Origin: Gemmatimonadaceae bacterium
GTDB taxonomy: Bacteria; Gemmatimonadota; Gemmatimonadetes; Gemmatimonadales; Gemmatimonadaceae
Assembly: GCA_025356185.1 (NCBI GenBank)
Contig: JANXUN010000631.1
Span: 1-11,318 of the forward strand
DNA: 11,318 nt
Direction: 5' to 3'
How positions within the stretch are numbered: the first letter of the stretch is position 1; each line of letters begins with the position of its first letter. Below, piece after piece: positions 1 to 7,090 of this stretch. The translations under genes and the position numbers were made by a program. The notes beneath the pieces are model-generated. The model made no database searches. It saw nothing but the letters and a program-made list of their open reading frames with translations, and was not told the origin of the DNA.

Positions 1-1732
1 GTTTACCGATCTCCACAATCTCAATGAGTTTTGTTGGATTGGAGTCGAGATCGATCATGTTGCCCGCTTCTTTCGCGGCTTGCGTGCCGGTGTTCATCGC
101 AACGCCCACATCGGCCTGCGCGAGCGCGGGAGCATCGTTGGTGCCGTCACCTGTCATGGCGACGAGTCGGCCGCCCGCTTGTTCGCGCTTGATGAGCGCC
201 ATTTTGTCTTCGGGCTTGGCTTCAGCAAGAAAATCATCGACGCCTGCTTCTTGCGCGATCGCCGCGGCAGTGAGCGGGTTATCGCCGGTAATCATCACCG
301 TGCGAATGCCCATGGCGCGCAGCCGATCGAAGCGCTCACGCATGCCGCCCTTTACGATGTCTTTGAGATAGACCACGCCCAGCACGCGCGCCCCGTGCGC
401 ATCGCGTTCTGCAACCGCCAACGGTGTTCCGCCTTCGCGCGCAACGCGTTCAACGAGGAGTTCAAAATCGCGAGGCACCGATCCCCCCTGCTCGCGCACC
501 CACTTTACAACCGAATCTCCCGCGCCTTTGCGAAGTTGGCGCCCGTCTTCCAAGTTGACTCCGCTCATGCGCGTTTGCGCGGTAAACGGAACGAATTCCC
601 GCGCGTGTTCCCCCTCGCGCGTCGCCGCGTCGGTGCGATGCAATCCAAACAGCCCCAGTGCAAGTGAGACAATGCTTCGCCCCTCGGGAGTTTCGTCTGC
701 AAGACTTGCCAGCTGTGCGCGATCGGCGAGTTGCATGTCTGTCGTTCCCAGTACCGGGAAGAATGCAGACGCCTGACGGTTGCCAAGTGTGATTGTGCCT
801 GTTTTGTCGAGCAGCAGTGTGTTGACGTCACCGGCGGCCTCGACTGCGCGACCGCTCATCGCGATCACGTTTTGCTGGATGAGTCGATCCATTCCCGCGA
901 TACCGATGGCCGACAACAAGCCACCAATCGTGGTGGGAATCAGACAGACGAGCAGCGCGATCAGCACCGGTACACTCACGGGCGATTGTGCGTAGCTCGC
1001 GAACGGCTGTAGCGTTGCGACCGCCAGCACAAACACGATCGTGAGTCCGGACAGCAAAATCGTGAGCGCGATTTCGTTCGGAGTCTTTTGTCGCGCGGCG
1101 CCTTCAACCAAAGCGATCATGCGATCGATAAATGTTTCTCCGGGATTCGCGGTAATACGGATCACGAGATAGTCCGACAAGACGCGCGTACCTCCAGTCA
1201 CTGCAGAGCGATCACCGCCACTTTCACGAATCACTGGTGCGCTTTCGCCAGTAATCGCGCTTTCATCCACTGACGCAACGCCTTCGACTACTTCTCCATC
1301 GCCAGGAATCACATCGCCGGGAACGCAGAGCACCAAATCATTGCGACGGAGCGCAGTCGCTGAGACTTCCGTCACCGGTGCACTGTTAAGCTGTCCACGT
1401 AGCACAGTACCCGCGGGAAGCGCACGTGCCGACGTTTGCGTGCGACTGCTGCGAAGCGTGTCCGCCTGCGCTTTGCCACGCCCCTCGGCCATTGCTTCGG
1501 CGAAGTTTGCAAAGAGTACGGTGAACCACAGCCACACGCTGAGCTGCAGCAAAAACCCAATACCGCCGTGCTGTTGAGCAAGGGCGTTGACCAGCGCGCC
1601 CGTCGTGTAGACCGCGCCAAGTTGCACGACCAGCATGACGGGATTTTTGACCATCATGCGCGGGTGCAGCTTGCGCACGGCGTCGACGAGCGCGCGACGA
1701 ACAATGATGGGCGCGAAAAGTGGGCCTGACAT
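1..1732 (-). CDS. kdpB: KdpB, potassium-transporting P-type ATPase catalytic subunit (3' end beyond window)
   Basis: KdpB hydrolyses ATP to drive K+ uptake through KdpA in the inner-membrane KdpFABC complex. I translated the minus strand from ATG at 1732; the frame stays open for 577 codons to the left edge. Landmarks: TGES at residues 161-164, the M4 motif CLIPTTIGG (P266), the phosphorylation motif DKTGTIT with D309 (E. coli D307), FVPFTAQTRMSG and RKGAG in the nucleotide-binding domain, and GDGTNDAPAL with D529 and D533 in the P domain. The reading stops after DSNPTKLIEIVEIGK, so roughly the last 100 residues (final membrane helices) of a usual ~680 are missing. The start lies 13 nt after the kdpA stop, with only a weak GAG-type ribosome site. 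S164 matches E. coli S162, the inhibitory phosphorylation site. The family call is essentially certain. Confidence 0.98.
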   Translation of the reverse strand, partial: MSGPLFAPIIVRRALVDAVRKLHPRMMVKNPVMLVVQLGAVYTTGALVNALAQQHGGIGFLLQLSVWLWFTVLFANFAEAMAEGRGKAQADTLRSSRTQTSARALPAGTVLRGQLNSAPVTEVSATALRRNDLVLCVPGDVIPGDGEVVEGVASVDESAITGESAPVIRESGGDRSAVTGGTRVLSDYLVIRITANPGETFIDRMIALVEGAARQKTPNEIALTILLSGLTIVFVLAVATLQPFASYAQSPVSVPVLIALLVCLIPTTIGGLLSAIGIAGMDRLIQQNVIAMSGRAVEAAGDVNTLLLDKTGTITLGNRQASAFFPVLGTTDMQLADRAQLASLADETPEGRSIVSLALGLFGLHRTDAATREGEHAREFVPFTAQTRMSGVNLEDGRQLRKGAGDSVVKWVREQGGSVPRDFELLVERVAREGGTPLAVAERDAHGARVLGVVYLKDIVKGGMRERFDRLRAMGIRTVMITGDNPLTAAAIAQEAGVDDFLAEAKPEDKMALIKREQAGGRLVAMTGDGTNDAPALAQADVGVAMNTGTQAAKEAGNMIDLDSNPTKLIEIVEIGK

Positions 1733-1745
1733 GGATTGAAATCTC

Positions 1746-3470
1746 TCAGAACAACGTGCCCGCGCGCATTAACAGCTGCTCGACGATGGGGCCGAGCGCG
1801 AGCGCGGGGAAAAATGTCAACGCACCAACGATGAGGATCACGCCGATGAGGAGCGTGGCGAACAGCGCGCCCTGCACGGGGAACGTGCCGCTCGATGCCG
1901 GCACCGCTCGCCGCTCGGCGAGAAATCCTGCAAGTGCGAGCACCGGCACGATGAGGGCAAAGCGACCAATCAGCATCGCGCTGCCAAACTGGGTGTTGTA
2001 CCACGTGGTACTGCCTGTGAGACCAGCAAACGCCGACCCATTGTTGGCCGTTGTCGACGAGAACGCGTAGAGAATTTCGGAGAATCCGTGCGGGCCGGCG
2101 TTGTTGAGCCCTGCAAGACCTTGCGACGCGATCACGTTGATGCTCGTGAATATCAAGACGGACGCCGCGGCAGCGAGCACGTACAGCATGGTCATCTGCA
2201 CTTCGCGCGCCTGAATCTTCTTGCCCATGTACTCGGGCGTGCGACCTACCATAAGTCCCGCGATGAATACGGTCAGCACCACGAACACCAGCATCCCATA
2301 AAGTCCCGCGCCCACACCGCCAAAGATCACTTCGCCCAGTTGCATGTTGACGATTGGTACAAGTCCGGCCAGCGGCGTGAACGAGTCGTGCATCGCGTTT
2401 ACCGCGCCGCACGATGCGTCAGTCGTGACAACACTAAAGAGTGCGGAGTTGGCGATGCCGAAACGCACTTCTTTCCCTTCCATGTTGCCACCCGGCGACG
2501 TCGCAGTGGTCGCGACATCAACACCGTGGGCTGCGTGAATGGGGTTGCCGGCTGCTTCGGCCCAATAGGTGACGCCGACGCCGCCCGCAAACAGCACGAA
2601 CATCGCTGCGAGAACTGACCAACCGTGTTTGCTGTTTCCGGTCTTCCGACCTAACAGATTCACGAGCCCTGCGGGAAGCAGAAAAATCGTGACCATCTGC
2701 CAGAAATTGGTCCACGGCGTGGGATTCTCGAACGGATGCGCAGAGTTGGCATTAAAGAATCCACCACCGTTCGTGCCGATTTGCTTGATCGCCTCTTGGC
2801 TCGCGACTGGTCCAAGTGCCAGCACTTGCTTCGCGCCTTCGAGCGTGGTGATCTGTGCGTACGACGCGAACGTTTGAATCGCGCCTTGCTGCACAAGTAC
2901 CAACGCGAAGAACGCCGAGGCCGGCAGCAACACGTATAGCGTGCCGCGCACCAGGTCAGTCCAGAAGTTGCCGAGCCGTCCCTTCGCCTCGCTACCCTGG
3001 CGCGAAATACCACGCACCAACGCGACCGCAGTGCCCATTCCTACGGCTGCCGACACGAAATTGTGAAACGCGAGCTGCGTCATCTGCGAGAAGTACGACA
3101 TCGTCGACTCGCCGACGTAACTCTGCCAATTCGTGTTGGTGGTGAAGCTCGCGGAGGTCTCAAACGCCTGATGATCGCTGACGGCGCTGAGATGCTGCGG
3201 ATTGAACGGCAGCCACTGCTGCACGCGAAGCGCGGTGTAGGTCAGGAGCATGGAGACCGCGCTAAAGAGCAGCAGCGCGCTCAGATATCGCGTCCAGTGC
3301 TGATCTTCTTTTGCGTCAACGCCGGCAATCGAATAGAGCGCGCGTTCGACAGGCGCCAAGAAGCGAGCACGCCCATCAAAGACGTACACAAGGTAGGCTC
3401 CAACCGGCGCCGTGAGCGCCAGTACCACGAGCGAAAAAAGCGCGATCTGCACCCAGCCGTTCATTGTCAT
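1746..3470 (-). CDS. kdpA: KdpA, potassium-binding and translocating subunit of KdpFABC
   Basis: KdpA is the channel-like subunit (SKT superfamily) that selects K+ and passes it toward KdpB. The 574 residues are close to E. coli KdpA (557). The four selectivity-filter regions of the pseudo-repeats can be read: TTNTNWQ near 110-116, TNGGGFFNANSAHPFENP at 233-250 (G235-G237, the region of E. coli G232), CGAVNAMHDSFTPLAG, and TTANNGSAFAGL. Strongly hydrophobic segments occur throughout, beginning with residues 5-30. The start at 3470 (MTMNGW) lies 14 nt after the kdpF stop; the second ATG at 3464 is an equally possible start. No strong Shine-Dalgarno site is visible, which fits translational coupling. 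It is followed 13 nt later by kdpB in the usual FAB order. Confidence 0.98.
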   Translation of the reverse strand: MTMNGWVQIALFSLVVLALTAPVGAYLVYVFDGRARFLAPVERALYSIAGVDAKEDQHWTRYLSALLLFSAVSMLLTYTALRVQQWLPFNPQHLSAVSDHQAFETSASFTTNTNWQSYVGESTMSYFSQMTQLAFHNFVSAAVGMGTAVALVRGISRQGSEAKGRLGNFWTDLVRGTLYVLLPASAFFALVLVQQGAIQTFASYAQITTLEGAKQVLALGPVASQEAIKQIGTNGGGFFNANSAHPFENPTPWTNFWQMVTIFLLPAGLVNLLGRKTGNSKHGWSVLAAMFVLFAGGVGVTYWAEAAGNPIHAAHGVDVATTATSPGGNMEGKEVRFGIANSALFSVVTTDASCGAVNAMHDSFTPLAGLVPIVNMQLGEVIFGGVGAGLYGMLVFVVLTVFIAGLMVGRTPEYMGKKIQAREVQMTMLYVLAAAASVLIFTSINVIASQGLAGLNNAGPHGFSEILYAFSSTTANNGSAFAGLTGSTTWYNTQFGSAMLIGRFALIVPVLALAGFLAERRAVPASSGTFPVQGALFATLLIGVILIVGALTFFPALALGPIVEQLLMRAGTLF

Positions 3471-3484
3471 GTTAGCGATCTCAA

Positions 3485-3574
3485 CTAAAAGCGCTCAGGG
3501 AACAGCAGCGCGAACGCCAAATACCCGAGCATGCCAACCACCAGCGCCAACCCGATCAACAGGTCGATGCTCAT
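3485..3574 (-). CDS. kdpF: KdpF, small membrane subunit of the Kdp ATPase (29 aa)
   Basis: This 29-residue ORF reads MSIDLLIGLALVV, then GMLGYLAFALLFPERF and a TAG stop. It is one hydrophobic helix ending in the LLxPERF tail typical of KdpF, which sits in the membrane and stabilises the KdpABC complex. It lies where KdpF belongs, 14 nt upstream of kdpA. Its ATG overlaps the TGA of the upstream 40-aa ORF in an ATGA arrangement, suggesting translational coupling. The length matches E. coli KdpF (29 aa). Position, tail motif and size agree, so the call is firm. Confidence 0.93.
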   Translation of the reverse strand: MSIDLLIGLALVVGMLGYLAFALLFPERF

Positions 3575-3693
3575 GAGTCGCTCTCGATTACACGCTCACC
3601 GCTGCGAGCGCCGAGCGCGGCGCATGCGCGCACGTACGCGAGCATGAGCGCAAAAAAGCCGATCGTGATGACACCGTATACGACATCCAGCAT
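3571..3693 (-). CDS. Small membrane peptide leading the kdpFAB operon (40 aa, unnamed)
   Basis: The ORF starts at ATG 3693 behind one of the best ribosome sites in the window: GGAGGAAGG ends about 4 nt before the ATG. It ends at TGA 3571, overlapping the kdpF start by 4 nt. The protein begins MLDVVYGVITIGFFALMLAY and continues VRACAALGARSGERVIESDS: a single hydrophobic helix (about residues 3-21), then a basic and polar tail. From general knowledge, short proteins with a similar FFAL..YV.GC-like pattern precede kdpF in other phyla and are usually annotated as hypothetical. It is therefore probably a real first gene of the transport operon. Its role is unknown; an accessory Kdp subunit or a leader peptide that sets kdpF translation are both possible. 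Confidence 0.75.
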   Translation of the reverse strand: MLDVVYGVITIGFFALMLAYVRACAALGARSGERVIESDS

Positions 3694-3814
3694 GGACCCT
3701 TCCTCCGTGTACATCGGGACGACCGGAGGATGCCCGCATCGACATTAGGCGCGCATAAACTTCGGCACGCGTGTCATAAAGATTTCGTAAAGACGCGTTT
3801 CGGCGCCAAGGCGC
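3694..3814 (-). promoter_or_regulatory. Presumed kdpFAB promoter region between kdpD and the small leader ORF
   Basis: This 121-nt gap is the only non-coding stretch longer than 100 nt within the Kdp locus, and it lies directly upstream of the transport genes. It holds a direct repeat described separately (3774-3793) and a GC hairpin just after kdpD. On the minus strand, TAATGT (3747-3742) is a possible -10 element about 26 nt downstream of that repeat. The hexamer 17 nt upstream of it (GCGTGC) does not resemble TTGACA, as expected if the promoter needs an activator. The -10 assignment is weak. Confidence 0.4.
3774..3793 (-). promoter_or_regulatory. Candidate KdpE-binding direct repeat
   Basis: On the minus strand the site reads TCTTTACGAAATCTTTATGA: two copies of TCTTTAYGA with an 11-bp period, one helical turn, as expected for tandem OmpR-family dimers such as KdpE. 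A third partial copy (GTTTATG, 3760-3754) lies about two turns further downstream. The A/T-rich TTTAYG core stands out in GC-rich surroundings and resembles the T-rich site of E. coli KdpE. It is about 80 nt upstream of the first gene of the transport operon. Binding is inferred. Confidence 0.45.
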
Positions 3815-3815
3815 C
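3802..3815 (-). other. GC hairpin with CUUG tetraloop immediately after kdpD
   Basis: The RNA of the minus strand would read GGCGC-CUUG-GCGCC, a five-pair all-GC stem closed by a CUUG tetraloop, starting within the kdpD stop codon. No U-run follows, so it is not a classical intrinsic terminator. It could protect or process the kdpED message, or partly separate it from kdpFAB. Confidence 0.4.
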
Positions 3816-5320
3816 TACGCGGTCGGCGGCTCGGCGCGCGGCAACGCGAACGTGAACACGGAGCCTCCGCCGTCACGTGGGCGATAGCGCAGTGCCCCGC
3901 CCTGCGCTTCGGCCAGCGCACGCGCAATAGACAGGCCGAGCCCCGTACCGCGTACATCCGGTGGCGTGCCTGCACGTCGATAGAACGGCTCAAAGATGCG
4001 CGTCGCATCGGCAGTCTCGATGCCTGGGCCTTCGTTCGCGACTTCTATGAGAATCGCGTCACCATCGCGCCGTGCGGAGACCTCGACGCCGCTGACGGCA
4101 GGTGAATACTTGAGCGCATTCTCTAACAGGTTGACGAGTACGCGAAGCGATTGCGTAAGATCAAAGCGTGCGATCAACAACTCTTCTGGCAATGATACCG
4201 CGACAGCGCGATTCCCGATTGCGCCGTGGGCGCGTTGCAGCGCGGCGCCGATCAGCTCATCGACCGTGTTGATCGCCGACACGGGTTGTATCGCGCCCGC
4301 CTGAATGCGGGACAGATCGAGCAGGTCGCCGACCATCAAATCGAGTTGATCAGCCTCCGCTTCAATGATTCGCGCACCGTTCGTACCCGTCGATGCTACC
4401 AGCTCGTGGGCAAGTGCTTTGATCGTAGTGAGGGGCGTGCGCAGATCGTGCGACACCGCCATCAGGAGCGCGCTGCGTAGGCTCTCGACACGACGCTCCG
4501 ACTCGGCTTGCTCGGCGCTGTCCTCAAGTCGCACGCGCTCGATGCCCAGCGCCGCGTAGTACGAGAGCGCGTCGAGTAGGCGCGCGCGGTCGCTTGTCAG
4601 CGCACGTGGCGTTGCAAACAGCAGACGAATGACACCGACGTTGCGATGGCGCACGCTGAGCATCACACTCATCGTCTGCATCTCGAGACCAACGAGTGTC
4701 GGCGGATCCATGCGAGTCGTGCCGTCGCTGAGCACAATGGCCGAGCGGACGCGCGCACCAAACCACGTCGAAAGCGGTTGTGGCAACTGTGCGCCCTCGT
4801 GATGTGCAACGGTCGTCCGTTCAATGCGCTCGGTATCGTCGCGCTGATAGAGTTCGACGCTGTCTGCACCGAGCGCGCTGCGCATCACGTTCGCAATCGC
4901 CAACAACGCATCGCGTGCGCTCGCGGCCGCCATGGTCTCTGCACCGAGCGTCGCAAGACGATCGACTTCTTGCGCGCGCGCCAACGCAATTTCCGTGGTC
5001 GCGCGGGCGCGATACAGCAGTTGCGCGGCAACGACACTCGTGATCAAGAATGCGAACAACACGAGCCAATCGAACGGATCGGCAATCGCGAGCGTGTAGT
5101 ACGGCGGCAAGAATAAATAATTGAAGGCCATAAACGCGCCTCCCGCTACGGCCAGCCCAATGGCGCGGCCGCCTGCCGAGCTCGCACCAAGTACCACCAG
5201 CAGATACACCAGTGCTATATGCGCTTTGTCGAGCCGCGCGCGCGCCGAGAGCAGGAGTAGCGTCGCGACGACGAGCACCGCCGCCCACAGCGCCCACTGC
5301 CGCCACGACGCACGCGTCAT
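3815..5320 (-). CDS. kdpD: Short-form KdpD-type sensor histidine kinase lacking the N-terminal KdpD/Usp domains
   Basis: This membrane histidine kinase is the likely partner of the adjacent KdpE. It has 501 residues against about 890 for E. coli KdpD. It starts directly with a DUF4118-like four-helix region (roughly 9-24, 33-47, 52-70, 84-103). This is followed by a GAF-like region (about 125-262), a HisKA domain with MAVSHDLRTPLTTIK (H291), and an HATPase_c domain with LLENALKYSP (N401), VANEGPGI (427-434), FEPFYRR and GTGLGLSIA (458-466). The cytoplasmic KdpD sensor with its Walker motifs and the Usp domain are absent, and none of the gaps in this locus could encode them. In the G1 box the usual Asp is Asn429, as in some active kinases. 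The start at 5320 lies 24 nt after kdpE with no clear ribosome site. Naming it KdpD rests on DUF4118 plus context. Confidence 0.88.
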   Translation of the reverse strand: MTRASWRQWALWAAVLVVATLLLLSARARLDKAHIALVYLLVVLGASSAGGRAIGLAVAGGAFMAFNYLFLPPYYTLAIADPFDWLVLFAFLITSVVAAQLLYRARATTEIALARAQEVDRLATLGAETMAAASARDALLAIANVMRSALGADSVELYQRDDTERIERTTVAHHEGAQLPQPLSTWFGARVRSAIVLSDGTTRMDPPTLVGLEMQTMSVMLSVRHRNVGVIRLLFATPRALTSDRARLLDALSYYAALGIERVRLEDSAEQAESERRVESLRSALLMAVSHDLRTPLTTIKALAHELVASTGTNGARIIEAEADQLDLMVGDLLDLSRIQAGAIQPVSAINTVDELIGAALQRAHGAIGNRAVAVSLPEELLIARFDLTQSLRVLVNLLENALKYSPAVSGVEVSARRDGDAILIEVANEGPGIETADATRIFEPFYRRAGTPPDVRGTGLGLSIARALAEAQGGALRYRPRDGGGSVFTFALPRAEPPTA

Positions 5321-5356
5321 GATGCAATCGTCATGATGTGACCGTCATGACGCAGT
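5315..5356. repeat. Three-copy 14-bp tandem repeat across the kdpE/kdpD junction
   Basis: The plus strand shows CGTCATGATGCAAT, CGTCATGATGTGAC and CGTCATGACGCAGT starting at 5315, 5329 and 5343. All three share CGTCATGA at an exact 14-bp period. The third copy contains the kdpE stop (5347-5345) and the first contains the kdpD ATG (5320-5318). Each copy carries TCATGA, which holds both an ATG and a TGA on the minus strand. Confidence 0.85.
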
Positions 5357-6082
5357 TGGCTCATCCACTTCGAATCGATAGCCCACGCCGGCTTCTGTGT
5401 GAATGAATTGTGGGCGCACGGGATCGACTTCAAGCTTGCGACGTAATTGCCCAACATACACGCGCAGATATTGCTGCGCGTCGCCTTCTGCGCTCCCCCA
5501 CACCGCCGTAAATAACTGTCGATGCGTCAGCGTTTGCCGCGGATGCGATACCAACGCGCGCAACAGCGCAAACTCGGTCGGCGTGAGCTTGAGCGCATGT
5601 CCGTCGCGCTCGACACGACGACGTTGCAGGTCAACTGTCCATGGTCCGAAGGCAACGGTGACCGGTGTCGTAGGCGATGCCACTCGCGCGCGGCGCAGCT
5701 GCGCACGTGCACGGGCAACGAATTCGACGGTGCTAAATGGCTTCGTGACGTAGTCATCGGCGCCGGCGTCGAGCAGCGCCGCCTTTTCGGTGTCTTGATG
5801 GCGTGCTGATAACACAATGATCGGCGCTGCTGACCAGCGCCGCACTTCTCGGCATACATCAATCCCCGGCCTGTCCGGAAGACCCAAGTCAAGAATGATC
5901 AGCGCGGGCTGCTCAGCGGCCGCCATGTCGATGCCGTCTCGAGCGGTCGCCGCCTCTACCACGCGCACGGCCGTGTCGCCAGCGTCGTCGCCGAACAGGG
6001 CAGCGGGTGAGAGCGCATGACGAATGACGCGCCGAATCGGCGCTTCATCGTCGACGACAAGAACAGTGAGTTGGCCAGTCAT
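5345..6082 (-). CDS. kdpE: KdpE, OmpR-family response regulator of the Kdp system
   Basis: KdpE is phosphorylated by KdpD and activates kdpFABC transcription. From the chosen ATG at 6082 the protein has 245 residues. The receiver domain shows VLVVDDE (D11, D12), IILDLGLPD with phosphoacceptor D65, VLSAR (S92) and TKPF (K114). The C-terminal winged helix shows LTPTEFALLRAL, LTHRQLFTAVWG, YLRVYVGQLRRKLE and the KdpE-like ending DPVRPQFIHTEAGVGYRF. Compared with E. coli KdpE (D52), there are about ten extra residues in the first part of the receiver, around SPAALFGDDAGD. A longer reading from GTG 6169 adds 29 basic residues unlike any receiver start, so MTGQLTVLVVDDE was preferred. No clear ribosome site precedes it. 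It reads divergently from the VOC gene and is first of the kdpED pair. Confidence 0.94.
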   Translation of the reverse strand: MTGQLTVLVVDDEAPIRRVIRHALSPAALFGDDAGDTAVRVVEAATARDGIDMAAAEQPALIILDLGLPDRPGIDVCREVRRWSAAPIIVLSARHQDTEKAALLDAGADDYVTKPFSTVEFVARARAQLRRARVASPTTPVTVAFGPWTVDLQRRRVERDGHALKLTPTEFALLRALVSHPRQTLTHRQLFTAVWGSAEGDAQQYLRVYVGQLRRKLEVDPVRPQFIHTEAGVGYRFEVDEPTAS

Positions 6083-6172
6083 GCGCTGCGCTGATGCATA
6101 CTGAACGCTAACGCCGCCGATCATGCGCCGCAGCCGTTGACGTTCCCGGTTGTGTCCCGCTGATTTCACCGT
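6083..6172. promoter_or_regulatory. Divergent intergenic region between kdpE and the VOC gene
   Basis: These 90 nt must hold promoters for the plus-strand run and, probably, for kdpED. A TTGACG (6137-6142) fits a -35 for the plus strand, but the hexamer 17 nt on (CTGATT) is a poor -10. On the minus strand TATGCA lies about 13 nt before the kdpE ATG. No convincing operator was seen. Confidence 0.3.
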
Positions 6173-7090
6173 ATGGACATGCCCGCGTCTGCGCCTGCCA
6201 CTCGACCGATGGGGATCGCGCCTTCGGAGTACCGCCTGCCCGATGCCACGCGGCTAGGCGCGGCGCATCTCGCGGTTGCAAATCTCACGCGCTCGGTAGA
6301 CTACTATCGCGACGTGATCGGCCTACGGGCGATTGAACAGGGCGGCGGCGTCGTGCAGATGACACCACACCACGCGGCGAATCCCGTCATCGTGCTGCAC
6401 GAACAGCTAGGGGCCAAGCCCGCGCATAAGCGCGGTCGACTGGGACTGTTTCACGTCGCAATTCTGCTGCCCGATCGTCCGACGCTCGGCCGTTTTTTGC
6501 GCCACCTCGCCGAGCGAGAGGTCCCTGCCGGCATGTCCGATCACCTCGTGAGTGAAGCCATCTACCTCACCGATCCTGACGGGCTTAGTCTGGAAGTGTA
6601 TGCGGATCGATCGCGCGACCAGTGGCGGCTCGAAGGGAATCAACTGGCGATGGGCACCCTGCCGCTTAACGTACAAGACTTGGTCGCTGCCGGCGGTGAT
6701 AGCCGGTTTGCAGGCGCGCCTGCGGGCACAAGCGTTGGGCACATGCATTTGCACGTCGGCGATTTGCAACGCGCCGAAGCGTTTTATCACCAGGCGCTCG
6801 GGCTCGACAAGATTGTATGGGCCTATCCCGGCGCGCTGTTCATGTCAGCGGGCGGGTACCATCATCATCTTGGCACTAACACCTGGGCGGCCGGCGCGAG
6901 CAGCCCACCACTCGACGAAGCGCGACTGCTGGAGTGGACAATGGAACTGCCGACGTCCGGCGATGTGCGTGCGCTTGCGGCGTCGATGAAGCGTCATCAC
7001 GCGATGGTCGATCACGACAATGCAGACGTGGTCGTGCGTGATCCGTGGGGTACGCAGCTGCGCGTGCGTGTGGCGCAAGGAGCGTTGTGA
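6173..7090 (+). CDS. Two-domain VOC-superfamily protein (CatE-like glyoxalase/extradiol dioxygenase family)
   Basis: The 305-residue protein contains two vicinal-oxygen-chelate modules, the layout of catechol-2,3-dioxygenase-like CatE proteins (COG2514 type). Module 1 begins RLGAAHLAVANLTRSVDYY (H32), continues with GLFHVAILLPDR (H94), and ends with TDPDGLSLEVYADR (E141). Module 2 begins GHMHLHVGDLQRAEAFY (H190-H194), has GGYHHHLGTNTW (H230-H232), and ends with RDPWGTQLRV, where Gln replaces the usual closing Glu. Histidines and one Glu suit a divalent metal site, but the substrate cannot be read from sequence. No signal peptide is present, so it is cytoplasmic. The start at 6173 is the first ATG; 6179 and 6209 are alternatives, and none has a good ribosome site. 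It overlaps the GNAT gene by 1 nt (TGATG), suggesting a shared transcript. Ring cleavage is one possibility; thiol-conjugate or other detoxification is another. Confidence 0.88.
   Translation: MDMPASAPATRPMGIAPSEYRLPDATRLGAAHLAVANLTRSVDYYRDVIGLRAIEQGGGVVQMTPHHAANPVIVLHEQLGAKPAHKRGRLGLFHVAILLPDRPTLGRFLRHLAEREVPAGMSDHLVSEAIYLTDPDGLSLEVYADRSRDQWRLEGNQLAMGTLPLNVQDLVAAGGDSRFAGAPAGTSVGHMHLHVGDLQRAEAFYHQALGLDKIVWAYPGALFMSAGGYHHHLGTNTWAAGASSPPLDEARLLEWTMELPTSGDVRALAASMKRHHAMVDHDNADVVVRDPWGTQLRVRVAQGAL
7077..7082 (+). promoter_or_regulatory. Ribosome-binding site deciding the GNAT start
   Basis: AAGGAG lies inside the end of the VOC gene and ends 7 nt before the ATG at 7090. It supports 7090 rather than the upstream in-frame start at 7045, which would overlap the VOC gene by 46 nt. 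Confidence 0.7.

Noticed and set aside
80..667. 195-codon plus-strand ORF opposite kdpB
   Set aside because: It is antisense to a KdpB frame with continuous conserved motifs and resembles no known protein; a high-GC shadow.
1654..2412. 252-codon minus-strand ORF overlapping kdpA and kdpB
   Set aside because: It lies out of frame inside kdpA and the kdpB start, with an Arg/His-rich composition and no domain; kdpA and kdpB explain the DNA.
2088..2618. 176-codon plus-strand ORF opposite kdpA
   Set aside because: Antisense shadow of conserved KdpA; His/Arg-rich composition typical of a wrong frame.
4269..4304. Possible additional regulatory gene on the plus strand within kdpD (102-codon ORF ending here)
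   Set aside because: Antisense shadow of the HisKA/HATPase coding sequence with no recognisable motif.
6137..6165. TTGACG...CTGATT promoter for the VOC gene
   Set aside because: The -35 is good and the spacing is 17, but the -10 matches the consensus at only two positions; not strong enough to list as a promoter.
6083..6169. GTG start at 6169 extending KdpE by 29 residues
   Set aside because: The extension is basic, unlike receiver N termini, has no ribosome site, and would leave only 3 nt to the divergent VOC gene.
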